A DNA stretch of 8,374 nucleotides from an uncultured Eubacteriales bacterium (GTDB lineage Bacteria > Bacillota_A > Clostridia > Christensenellales > Aristaeellaceae), in contig CADCQZ010000081.1 of NCBI GenBank assembly GCA_902803675.1, positions 1 to 8,374 of the forward strand. Reading direction: 5' to 3'. Under the pieces are notes generated by a model. That model was not told where the DNA came from. It saw only the letters and a program-made list of their open reading frames with translations, and did not search any database. Position 1 is the first letter of the stretch. Each line of letters opens with the position of its first letter. Of the stretch, positions 1 through 5,802 are shown piece after piece. The position numbers and the translations under genes were made by a program.

Positions 1-558
1 ATGAGCCAGATGGCCTCCATCCAGTCGGTGAGCGAGCAGATGATGAAGCAGTTCGATCATTACGTGGCGACCATCGATACGGCCCAGGCCAACAATGACG
101 CGTTCCTGGACCACGGCAGTCAGGTGCTCACCGGCATGATGCAGGCCACGGAGGACCAGAGCGCCGTGCTCGGCCGGCTGCGCACTCAGCTTGACGGCCT
201 CCAGCGGGAGATGAGCGATTTCGCGGACTGGTCCAACCACGCGGTCGGCACCATGACGCAGCAGGCGGATGCCATCACGCAGCTATCCGGCAATGTGACC
301 GGTCAGCTGGAAAACAGCGCGCAGGACTTCGTATCCAGGATCGGCGCGGGTCTCAATAGATCCGTCGGGCTTTTCGACGACAACATCAGCGGCATCCTGA
401 AGGTCCTCGACGAGCGGCTGACTCTCCTCAGGGCCGAAAACGGGCTCAAGGGCTCCGGTGACGAGCTGACGCAGATCCAGAAGACCCTGATGGGGATCCA
501 GGAAAGCCTGGACAAGCTGAACAAAGTCCTCGCCGCTGCCGCAAAGGAGGATGCCTGA
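1..558 (+). CDS. C-terminal part of a probable MotA/ExbB/ZorA-like channel subunit (coiled-coil tail), 5' truncated
   Basis: The visible 185 residues are almost entirely predicted alpha-helix or coiled coil: Gln-, Asp-, Leu- and Met-rich, with no membrane segment and no recognisable catalytic motif. The window begins on an ATG, but no ribosome binding site can be seen because nothing lies upstream, so this Met may well be internal. The functional guess rests on context: the next gene, overlapping by one base, is a MotB/ZorB-like protein, and the partner in such pairs is a MotA/TolQ/ExbB-family membrane protein. In ZorA-type members that protein carries a long cytoplasmic helical tail after its membrane domain. 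If so, the channel-forming helices lie left of the window and this is the tail. The sequence alone would also fit a generic coiled-coil or methyl-accepting-type protein. The stop codon TGA overlaps the next start (TGATG), implying translational coupling. Confidence 0.6.
   Translation: MSQMASIQSVSEQMMKQFDHYVATIDTAQANNDAFLDHGSQVLTGMMQATEDQSAVLGRLRTQLDGLQREMSDFADWSNHAVGTMTQQADAITQLSGNVTGQLENSAQDFVSRIGAGLNRSVGLFDDNISGILKVLDERLTLLRAENGLKGSGDELTQIQKTLMGIQESLDKLNKVLAAAAKEDA
543..550 (+). promoter_or_regulatory. ribosome binding site for the MotB/ZorB-like gene
   Basis: AAAGGAGG is a near-perfect anti-Shine-Dalgarno match ending 7 bases before the ATG at 558. It fixes that start and lies inside the last codons of the upstream gene, consistent with coupled translation. 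Confidence 0.8.
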
Positions 559-1547
559 TGACCACCAGGGCGGTATCGCGCCGGGGACGGCGCCGCGGGG
601 GGGACTCCGGAGCCCACTGGATCTCTTATTCGGACATGATGGCTTCCCTGCTCCTGGTGTTCGTCCTGGCTGTGTGCTACAGCGTTTATCAGTACTACAA
701 CATGCTGGAGATCAAGACCCGCCAGCTCAACGAGCAGCAGGCGGAACTGGACCGCGCACAGATCACTCTGGTGCAGCGGGAAGAGGAACTGGAGACCCTG
801 AACGTGACCCTGATGGGCAAGCAGGAGGAACTGGCCCAGATCCAGATCCAGCTGACCCGGCAGGAGGAGGATCTGAAAAACGCCGAATCCGCTCTCAAGG
901 GCAAGGAGGAGGAACTGGCGGCCCTTCAGCTCCAGCTCAGCGATCAGGAGAAGGACCTGAACGCCATGCAGCTCCTGCTCACCAGCCAGCAGGAGAGGAT
1001 CGACACCCTTCTGGGCGTGCGCACGGAGATCATCCAGGCCCTGTCCACGGAGCTCAGTCACTCCGGTCTGAGCGCGAAGGTAGACAAGGATACCGGCGAT
1101 ATCATGCTGGACAGCGCCGTGTTTTTCGATACCAATTCCTATGAGATCAAGGGAGAGGGCAAGGCGCTTCTGGATCAGTTCCTGCCGGTGTACCTGCGGG
1201 TGCTGATGAGCGATAAGTATTCGGATTTCGTCGGTGAGATCATCATCGAGGGGCATACGGATACGGATGGCTCTTACCTGACCAATCTGCGCCTGTCCCA
1301 GAACAGGGCCCTGCAGGTGGCCATGTACTGTCTGGAGATGCCGGGCCTGAGCTACGGGCAGATCCTCAAGCTGCAGGGCCTGCTCACGGCCAAAGGCCGC
1401 AGCTACTCCGACCCGATCTACAACGCGGACGGCTACACCGTGAACAAGGACGCTTCCCGACGGGTGGAGTTCAAGTTCCGCCTGAAGGACGCTGAGATGA
1501 TCCAGGAGATGAACCGGATCCTGCTGGAGACGGGCAATGGACGCTGA
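558..1547 (+). CDS. MotB/ZorB-like stator protein with OmpA-type peptidoglycan-binding domain
   Basis: This 329-residue protein has the architecture of a peptidoglycan-anchored stator subunit. Residues 1-20 are a basic cytoplasmic tail rich in Arg. Residues 21-47 contain WISYSDMM followed by one hydrophobic helix; Asp26 aligns with the proton-carrying Asp of MotB (Asp32 in E. coli) and ZorB. Residues about 50-150 form a coiled coil of regular 14-residue units. Residues about 165-310 are an OmpA/MotB C-terminal domain: a strand near FFDTNSYEI (189-197), the signature IIIEGHTDTDG (228-238, with Asp235 in the usual meso-DAP-contacting position), NLRLSQNRA (243-251) and the late ASRRVEF (299-305). 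In this family the C-terminal domain grips peptidoglycan while the membrane helix forms an ion channel with a MotA-like pentamer; that role is family knowledge, not shown here. No flagellar genes are in view, so a non-flagellar stator is more likely than MotB proper. It overlaps the next gene by 11 bases. Confidence 0.85.
   Translation: MTTRAVSRRGRRRGGDSGAHWISYSDMMASLLLVFVLAVCYSVYQYYNMLEIKTRQLNEQQAELDRAQITLVQREEELETLNVTLMGKQEELAQIQIQLTRQEEDLKNAESALKGKEEELAALQLQLSDQEKDLNAMQLLLTSQQERIDTLLGVRTEIIQALSTELSHSGLSAKVDKDTGDIMLDSAVFFDTNSYEIKGEGKALLDQFLPVYLRVLMSDKYSDFVGEIIIEGHTDTDGSYLTNLRLSQNRALQVAMYCLEMPGLSYGQILKLQGLLTAKGRSYSDPIYNADGYTVNKDASRRVEFKFRLKDAEMIQEMNRILLETGNGR
741..992 (+). repeat. six tandem 42-bp units encoding 14-residue coiled-coil repeats
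   Basis: Codons 62-145 of the MotB/ZorB-like gene divide into six consecutive 14-residue units with the pattern (E/K/A)(E/D)L...L...(Q/E). Leucines fall at unit positions 3 and 10, and units usually begin EEL and end in Gln or Glu. At the DNA level the units are diverged but related, for example GGCAAGCAGGAGGAACTGG against GGCAAGGAGGAGGAACTGG. This looks like an array grown by duplication of a 42-bp unit. Confidence 0.8.
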
Positions 1548-2043
1548 CAGAGGCCCGGGAGCGTTCCGGCGCCCGGCTGTCTTCATCTGGATCCTGGTCT
1601 TTCTGCTGGGCGGGACGATGGCTTATGCCCTGTTCAACACCGATCTGAAAGTGGAGGGACAGGGGCTCAGAGTGATCCCGGCGGCCGACAGGGCGGATCT
1701 TTTCCGCGAGCAGACGGGCAGAGCGGCGATCGGCGCTTTCGACGGTATGGTGTACGCTTCCGGGATGCCTGACGATCCCGACGGCTGTGAGTACCGGGTG
1801 TATACTCTGCGTTTGAGGGACCTGTGCCCGGTGTCCGCCGAAAGGGTGGAATTCTCGGTATATCCTTCCGCGGGCGATATCCTGATGTATCAGCCCGTCC
1901 GGCGCGCGGTCATATCCCCGGGGGAGAGCCTGGACCTTTCCTTCGTGATCCTAACGAAGACCGGCGGAGGGGATACCCGGGATATCCGCCTGACGTATTA
2001 TCTGTGGGGGAACAAGTGCGAAACGCGTTACGTCTATCACTGA
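1537..2043 (+). CDS. unrecognised membrane-anchored protein in the stator operon
   Basis: I do not recognise this 168-residue protein. Residues 1-13 are polar with several Arg, residues 14-33 are a single hydrophobic segment, and the rest is expected outside the membrane. From about residue 67 the sequence alternates in a way typical of a small beta-sandwich: several short strands, then PGESLDLSF (128-136), a phrase common in immunoglobulin- or FxLYD-like domains, and a final strand ending in Tyr-rich residues. Three Cys (84, 97, 161) lie in the outer domain and two could form a disulfide. The ATG start has GGAGA about 7 bases upstream and overlaps the previous gene by 11 bases; the 3' end overlaps the VanX-like gene by 28 bases. 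The tight packing suggests it works with the stator pair or the peptidase, but no function can be assigned from sequence. Confidence 0.8.
   Translation: MDADRGPGAFRRPAVFIWILVFLLGGTMAYALFNTDLKVEGQGLRVIPAADRADLFREQTGRAAIGAFDGMVYASGMPDDPDGCEYRVYTLRLRDLCPVSAERVEFSVYPSAGDILMYQPVRRAVISPGESLDLSFVILTKTGGGDTRDIRLTYYLWGNKCETRYVYH
2006..2011 (+). promoter_or_regulatory. ribosome binding site supporting a GTG start for the VanX-like gene
   Basis: GGGGGA lies 4 bases before the GTG at 2016. Starting there gives a classical signal peptide (short basic n-region, long Ala/Leu core), whereas starts further upstream would add a charged, non-secretory extension read out of frame through the preceding gene. Confidence 0.55.
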
Positions 2044-2747
2044 CCGCCGCGGCGGCTCTCATCCTGGCGGCCTTCATGACCGCGGCTCTCGCCGCCGGTT
2101 TTGAGGTGGAGGAGGAGCCGACGCCCGCGGAGCCGGCGGTGCTGCCGGAAGGATTCGTACGGGTCCGGGAAGTGATCCCGGACGTGATCGAGGAGATGCG
2201 CTACGCGCTCTGGCACAATTTTACCGGCCGTCCCGTGGACGGGTACGAGGGCAATACGGCTATCCTGACCGTCCGGGCCGCTCAGGCCCTGAGGGAAGCG
2301 GCGGATATCTTCAGGGAGATGGGGTACCGCATCAAGATCTATGACGCCTACCGGCCTCAGCGGGCCGTCCGCTGCTTCATGGCCTGGGCGGCCGGTGACG
2401 ACGAAAGCACGAAAGCGGAGTTTTATCCCGGCATCAAAAGCAAGGATCAGCTGGTGAGCCGGGGCTACATCGCCCGCAATTCCGCCCACATGAAGGGCAG
2501 TGCCCTGGACATGACATTGACGGATATGGAGGGCACGGAGCTGGATATGGGCACCTGTTTCGATTTCTTCGATCCCCTGGCCTGGCACGGAGCGGCCGGG
2601 ATCGCCCCGGAGCAGGCGGAGAACCGAAAACTGCTCCGGGAGGTCATGGAGCAGTGCGGCTTCAGACCCTTTGAGCAGGAATGGTGGCACTACCGCCTGA
2701 TCGATCAGCCGTATCCCGATACGAATTTCGATTTTCCCGTCAACTGA
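2016..2747 (+). CDS. exported VanX-type D-Ala-D-Ala dipeptidase (M15D)
   Basis: With a GTG start the product is 243 residues. Residues 1-27 read as a Sec signal peptide ending in Ala-Leu-Ala-Ala, and an acidic, Pro-rich linker follows to about 44. The remainder is a complete VanX/DdpX-type domain: MRYALWHNFTG (61-71), YDAYRPQ (109-115, with the substrate-contacting Arg113), SAHMKGSALDMTL (156-168, with zinc ligands His158 and Asp165) and EWWHY (222-226, with catalytic Glu222 and zinc ligand His225). All expected catalytic residues are present, so it should be active on D-Ala-D-Ala or a related dipeptide. VanX itself is cytoplasmic, so export implies a role on wall-derived dipeptides rather than vancomycin-type precursor control. 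It overlaps the upstream gene by 28 bases and is the last gene of the operon. An ATG at 2076 is a poorer start because it removes most of the signal peptide. Confidence 0.88.
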   Translation: MRNALRLSLTAAAALILAAFMTAALAAGFEVEEEPTPAEPAVLPEGFVRVREVIPDVIEEMRYALWHNFTGRPVDGYEGNTAILTVRAAQALREAADIFREMGYRIKIYDAYRPQRAVRCFMAWAAGDDESTKAEFYPGIKSKDQLVSRGYIARNSAHMKGSALDMTLTDMEGTELDMGTCFDFFDPLAWHGAAGIAPEQAENRKLLREVMEQCGFRPFEQEWWHYRLIDQPYPDTNFDFPVN

Positions 2748-2797
2748 AGGCCTGAGAGAGCCGGTCGGCGGCTTTCCCGTCGGTGGGCCGGTACTGC

Positions 2798-2843
2798 AAA
2801 AAAAGGAGCGTCTTTCGTGTGAAAAACGCTCCTGTTTTTTATT
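2798..2843. terminator. bidirectional rho-independent terminator
   Basis: AGGAGCGT (2804-2811) pairs perfectly with ACGCTCCT (2826-2833). After one C/A mismatch, TTTC (2813-2816) pairs with GAAA (2821-2824) around a GTGT loop. On the + strand six T follow (2835-2840); on the opposite strand the seven A at 2798-2804 become a T run. It sits between the convergent VanX-like and leucine-rich-repeat genes and should stop both transcripts. Confidence 0.9.
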
Positions 2844-2869
2844 GGGACTGTCCGGGAACGGAAGCTCTG

Positions 2870-3748
2870 TCACTCGACGCTTTCCGTGTCCGGGAAGGGG
2901 ATGTACTCGTTGGTGTGGAAGATCTCCCAGATCGTGTCGTAATGGCTGTCCGTCCTCCAGCCGTTGGCGGTGGGATGCCCGCTGGTCATGATCACCGCGT
3001 CGGGCATGACCGCCTGGAGCTCCTTCATCCTCTGGGCGCCGATGTTCGCGCCCATGTCCGCGATCCACAGCCGCCTGAGCTTCGTGAGGGAATACAGCGC
3101 GTCATAATTCCGGATCCCGTTATTGGCAAGGTTCAGGTCTTTCAGCTCCGTCAGCCCGCTCAGGAAGGATATGTCTCTCAGGCTGCAGGTGAACAGCTCC
3201 AGGTACTCCAGGTGTTCGAGACCTTCGAGCACTTCAAGGCCGGAGATGTTCCGGTTGTCGGCCAGGATGAGCACGCGCAGTTCCTTCAGCGGCTCCAGGA
3301 AGCTCACGTCCGTCAGGGAGTTGTGCCCCAGGTCCAGCGCTTTGAGGGCCGTGCAGTACCGGAGCACGTCCATGTCCTCACTGGTGTGCCGCACGCACTC
3401 ACCGTGCAGGGTGGAAAAGGCCGTCTGGTCGGTGCGGATCAGGTGCTTCCCGTTGGCGATGCTGATGGTCCATCCGAAGGTGATCTCCGGGAAAGCCCCG
3501 GTCAGGCGCGCGATCTGTTTTTTGTCCACGGGGGTGGAGAACATGTCGACTCTGCGCAGATCGGGAAAGCCTTTGAGAAAAGCCTCGAAGGCGCCCATGT
3601 CCGTGACGATCTCATCTTTAAGATCGATCTCTTCCGCGTCCGAAGGGAATTCCGCCGCGCCGAAGGAAAGGGTCCCGGCACGGGCGGGGGAGACCGATGC
3701 GGCGGTCAGGCAGATCAGGAGGATGAAAAGAGCGGTCAGTCGGCGCAT
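2870..3748 (-). CDS. secreted leucine-rich-repeat protein
   Basis: The product is 292 residues with a clear signal peptide (1-24, ending Ala-Arg-Ala). Residues about 38-97 form an N-terminal cap of the type seen in clostridial LRR proteins, with LKGFPDLRRVDM-like helix-strand elements. Four full repeats of 22-23 residues begin at Leu135, Leu157, Leu180 and Leu202, each with the LxxLxLxxNxIxx pattern, and a fifth partial one starts at Leu224. The C-terminal cap contains GWRTDSHYDTIWE (263-275), resembling the GWR...Y motif I associate with clostridial LRR proteins. There is no sortase motif or C-terminal membrane helix, so it is probably secreted or loosely wall-associated. Such solenoids bind proteins or glycans; the ligand here is unknown. 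It is the last gene of the minus-strand operon, 5 bases after the Lgt-like gene, with GGAGG at 3759-3763. Confidence 0.85.
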   Translation of the reverse strand: MRRLTALFILLICLTAASVSPARAGTLSFGAAEFPSDAEEIDLKDEIVTDMGAFEAFLKGFPDLRRVDMFSTPVDKKQIARLTGAFPEITFGWTISIANGKHLIRTDQTAFSTLHGECVRHTSEDMDVLRYCTALKALDLGHNSLTDVSFLEPLKELRVLILADNRNISGLEVLEGLEHLEYLELFTCSLRDISFLSGLTELKDLNLANNGIRNYDALYSLTKLRRLWIADMGANIGAQRMKELQAVMPDAVIMTSGHPTANGWRTDSHYDTIWEIFHTNEYIPFPDTESVE

Positions 3749-3753
3749 GGCGG

Positions 3754-4689
3754 TCAGGCCTCCTTTTTTCTCTTGAGGACGGGGATAAGGGCGCCCGCGA
3801 CGGTCAGGGCCATGATGCCCAGCCCCAGGGGATAGAGGTTCTCCCCGATCCAGGTCTCGATATCCTCCGGGAACACCCAGATGAACAGATAGGGCTTGTC
3901 CATGATGTACTGAGTGATCCCGTTCACGGCGATGCAGATGAAAAAGATGACGACCGGGGCTTTTCTGCCGGTCTTTTTGACAGCGGGCAGGAGCATGAAG
4001 AGCATCAGGAAAGCGCAGAGCACCTGATCCAGCCGGATGAAGCTGATCACCAGGGGCACCCAGGTGGTCTTGAGCATCTCCAGGAAGAGCTGCAGCGCGC
4101 AGAGCGCATAGACGGTCCTTGAGAACAGGGACAGGTCATATTTTTTGTGCCTTGTCAGGAAGGCCCACAGCCCGGTCAAAAGGGCCGCCGCCGCTTCCAG
4201 GAAAAACACGGCCAGATACCGGTCGCCCCACTCATCCGCGACGGACAGGAGAGGGACGGCCCAGGCCGTGCCGCTCACGTAGTCACCGCAGCCGATCCCG
4301 CCGAGGGCCCCCTGGGCCAGCCGCGCCGCCAGGAGCGTGACGCACCCCGGCACGGCGAATAGATCCAGCGCCCTCCCGGGACATCCTCCCGACAGGCGCA
4401 GCGCCAGCGCGGCGCCGGAAACGAATCCGATGCAGCCGCCGACGAAGGACAGTTTTTCGGGATTGGGATCGATGACCGCGCCCAGACCGTTCACCGTCAG
4501 GTCGGCCCCCAGGTCCGCCAGCAGGAAGAAGAACTTGGCGCCGACAAAAGCGGCGGCCGCTCCGGCGAGGAACGCGGCCAGGGCACGGACCGAAGGCTGC
4601 CCGTTTTTATGCAGGGCAAAGGCAAACAGGCCGCAGCCGGCGGCGAGCCCCGCGCCCATGATGAGAACGAAAGCGGTCAGATCGGTCAT
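3754..4689 (-). CDS. Lgt-like polytopic membrane protein (divergent prolipoprotein diacylglyceryl transferase family)
   Basis: This 311-residue, very hydrophobic protein has roughly seven or eight predicted membrane segments. The middle resembles Lgt: LSFVGGCIGFVSG (80-92) sits where Lgt has the SFHGG loop, ALDLFAVPG (107-115) matches the ADLIAPG-like stretch, Arg123 lies near the conserved Arg site, and FLEAAAALL (163-171) matches the conserved Glu helix. Later, EMLKT (204-208) and FIRLDQVL (217-224) resemble the Glu/Arg pair of clostridial Lgt-like proteins. The canonical His of HGG is Val83, and the Arg-x-x-Asn...Glu motif is not intact, so ordinary lipoprotein-modifying activity is doubtful. 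It may be a specialised paralogue acting on another lipid or substrate. It starts at an ATG with GGAGG 11 bases upstream, 6 bases after the NAGPA gene. Gene reality is sure; family assignment is moderate. Confidence 0.6.
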   Translation of the reverse strand: MTDLTAFVLIMGAGLAAGCGLFAFALHKNGQPSVRALAAFLAGAAAAFVGAKFFFLLADLGADLTVNGLGAVIDPNPEKLSFVGGCIGFVSGAALALRLSGGCPGRALDLFAVPGCVTLLAARLAQGALGGIGCGDYVSGTAWAVPLLSVADEWGDRYLAVFFLEAAAALLTGLWAFLTRHKKYDLSLFSRTVYALCALQLFLEMLKTTWVPLVISFIRLDQVLCAFLMLFMLLPAVKKTGRKAPVVIFFICIAVNGITQYIMDKPYLFIWVFPEDIETWIGENLYPLGLGIMALTVAGALIPVLKRKKEA

Positions 4690-4695
4690 CGTATC

Positions 4696-5604
4696 TCAGT
4701 CCTCCGGTTCCGCGGAAGCGAAATAGATGATGTCCTGCAGCTTGCGGGTGGTGCTGCTGCGGGGATTGTTGATCTTCCGTCCGTGGAAGTACAGATAGGT
4801 CGAGTCGCCCCCGTCCAGGTTATAGGCGATATCCACGCCCTCGCGCTCCACGATGGCGGCGAACTCGTTCAGGGTCATCCCGATATAGCCGTGGGTCGGC
4901 GCCATGCAGCAGATGAGCTTGTAATGGAGCTTGCCCACCTGGCACACGGCCATGCGCTGGGCGCGCCGGTCATAGGCCATGTTCATCCATGTGCCCGTGC
5001 TGCTGAAATCCTCCACCTTGACGCCGTTTTCCACCAGGATGGGGCCGAAGGAGAAGGAATTGATGACTTTCTTGCCGTCGATCTCATCGGTCAGGGTCCC
5101 CTTGGTGGGCTGATGGATCCCGTGGAAATCACCGTCCTCATCGATGAGGAGCACGTCCATCAGTTTGCTGCCCTTGCCCTCCGGGTCCAGGTTGTCCCTG
5201 TACAGGACGCCCTGCCGGATGGTGAAGGCCTTCTGGCGGCGCTCGGTGCCGTTGTAATAGTCACCGTTGATGGCTACCACCGCCTGGACACGCCGGGCGA
5301 TGACATCGCAGTCCAGCTGCCGGGTGGAAGAAAAATCGGCGGCCGCCGCCTGCGTGCGGATCTGGCTCGGGTCGGCGATGGTGACGTCCGCCACCCAGTA
5401 GGCGATCTTCTGGCCTTCCAGGGTATCCTGATACTCAGTCACCGTCACATGGATGGTGCTGTCCTCATATTCCAGGTCACTCAGGTAGCCGTCGGCTTTC
5501 GGGGCGTATCCGCCGGTCAGGTCGATGGGCAGGGTCCTCGTTTCCTCGGCGTGAGCCGGGACGAGGAGCAGCATCAATGCGAACACACAAAGGAACTTTT
5601 TCAT
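4696..5604 (-). CDS. exported NAGPA-domain protein (phosphodiester glycosidase family)
   Basis: From the ATG at 5604 the product is 302 residues with a signal peptide (1-19, MKKFL start, Ala-His-Ala end). The NAGPA domain (about 65-298) shows its hallmark motifs: VVAINGDYYN (109-118), FSFGPILVENG (184-194) with the usual FGP turn, and AYNLDGGDST (260-269) followed by YFHG and INNP (278-281). Members resemble human N-acetylglucosamine-1-phosphodiester alpha-N-acetylglucosaminidase and cleave phosphodiester-linked sugars. In bacteria, wall teichoic acid or exopolysaccharide linkages are plausible targets, but the substrate cannot be read here. A GTG at 5613 would add three residues but abuts the Shine-Dalgarno; the ATG has GAGGGAG at an 8-base spacing and is preferred. 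It is first in the minus-strand operon and has its own promoter in the divergent region. Confidence 0.85.
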   Translation of the reverse strand: MKKFLCVFALMLLLVPAHAEETRTLPIDLTGGYAPKADGYLSDLEYEDSTIHVTVTEYQDTLEGQKIAYWVADVTIADPSQIRTQAAAADFSSTRQLDCDVIARRVQAVVAINGDYYNGTERRQKAFTIRQGVLYRDNLDPEGKGSKLMDVLLIDEDGDFHGIHQPTKGTLTDEIDGKKVINSFSFGPILVENGVKVEDFSSTGTWMNMAYDRRAQRMAVCQVGKLHYKLICCMAPTHGYIGMTLNEFAAIVEREGVDIAYNLDGGDSTYLYFHGRKINNPRSSTTRKLQDIIYFASAEPED

Positions 5605-5612
5605 GACAGGCA

Positions 5613-5619
5613 CTCCCTC
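5613..5619 (-). promoter_or_regulatory. ribosome binding site deciding the NAGPA gene start
   Basis: Read on the minus strand, GAGGGAG ends 8 bases before the ATG at 5604. The alternative GTG start at 5613 overlaps this element and would have no usable spacing. Confidence 0.7.
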
Positions 5620-5628
5620 ATATCAATC

Positions 5629-5642
5629 ATGCCCGGGGGCAT
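5629..5642. promoter_or_regulatory. perfect inverted repeat in the NAGPA gene leader, candidate operator
   Basis: ATGCCC (5629-5634) and GGGCAT (5637-5642) are perfect inverted arms separated by GG. The repeat begins right at the expected transcription start of the minus-strand operon (about 5643), a place where a repressor could block initiation. The arms are short and G/C-rich, so chance is possible. Confidence 0.3.
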
Positions 5643-5649
5643 CAAGGCC

Positions 5650-5678
5650 ATTATAAAGTCTGCCGGGCAAAAATGCAA
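5650..5678 (-). promoter_or_regulatory. sigma-A-type promoter for the NAGPA / Lgt-like / LRR operon
   Basis: On the minus strand, TTGCAT (5678-5673) is followed after exactly 17 bases by a perfect TATAAT (5655-5650). Transcription would begin near 5643, giving a leader of about 40 bases before the ATG at 5604. Confidence 0.75.
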
Positions 5679-5683
5679 TTGCA
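5674..5683. promoter_or_regulatory. TGCAATTGCA palindrome over the minus -35, candidate operator
   Basis: This 10-bp perfect palindrome overlaps the -35 of the minus-strand promoter. A similar palindrome, ATTGCAAT (5740-5747), covers the -35 of the plus-strand promoter. The paired placement could reflect one regulator of both operons, but both also simply contain TTGCAA/TTGCAT -35 sequences, so this is weak. Confidence 0.3.
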
Positions 5684-5740
5684 ACATGGCGCTTCTCCGG
5701 CCGCCGGGCATGTTTTTACATGTGACGCGGGCGGATTTGA

Positions 5741-5769
5741 TTGCAATTCCGGCCGATACGGCATATAAT
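5741..5769 (+). promoter_or_regulatory. sigma-A-type promoter for the triple VanY operon
   Basis: TTGCAA (5741-5746), a 17-base spacer and a perfect TATAAT (5764-5769) precede the first VanY-like gene. The start of transcription would fall near 5776, leaving a leader of about 27 bases. The Shine-Dalgarno-like GGGGGA at 5794-5799 lies only 3 bases from the ATG. Confidence 0.8.
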
Positions 5770-5802
5770 AGGAATGTTCTTCTGTTATTTGCTGGGGGAT
5801 CT

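Noticed and set aside
1..1547. Complete Zorya phage-defence system
   Set aside because: Only ZorA/ZorB-like components are suggested. The following genes encode an unknown membrane protein and a VanX-like enzyme, not the ZorC, ZorD or ZorE effectors. Genes left of the window are unseen, so a Zorya link stays open but unsupported.
303..1586. A 427-codon open frame on the minus strand
   Set aside because: It lies wholly antisense to the well-supported stator genes, lacks any domain and has low-complexity Leu/Gln/His content typical of the reverse of a GC-rich coiled-coil gene.
2759..2773. Small hairpin AGCCG-GTCGG-CGGCT after the VanX-like gene as a terminator
   Set aside because: The stem is only five pairs with a three-T tail. 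The far stronger hairpin at 2804-2833 nearby explains termination.
2037..3068. Minus-strand open frame spanning the VanX gene and the terminator
   Set aside because: It crosses the bidirectional terminator and is antisense to conserved catalytic motifs of the VanX-like gene.
4609..5802. Long open plus-strand frame running into the first VanY gene, which would suggest a giant fusion protein
   Set aside because: The upstream part is antisense to the NAGPA gene and shows no domain. The promoter at 5741-5769 and a signal peptide at 5803 fix the real start.
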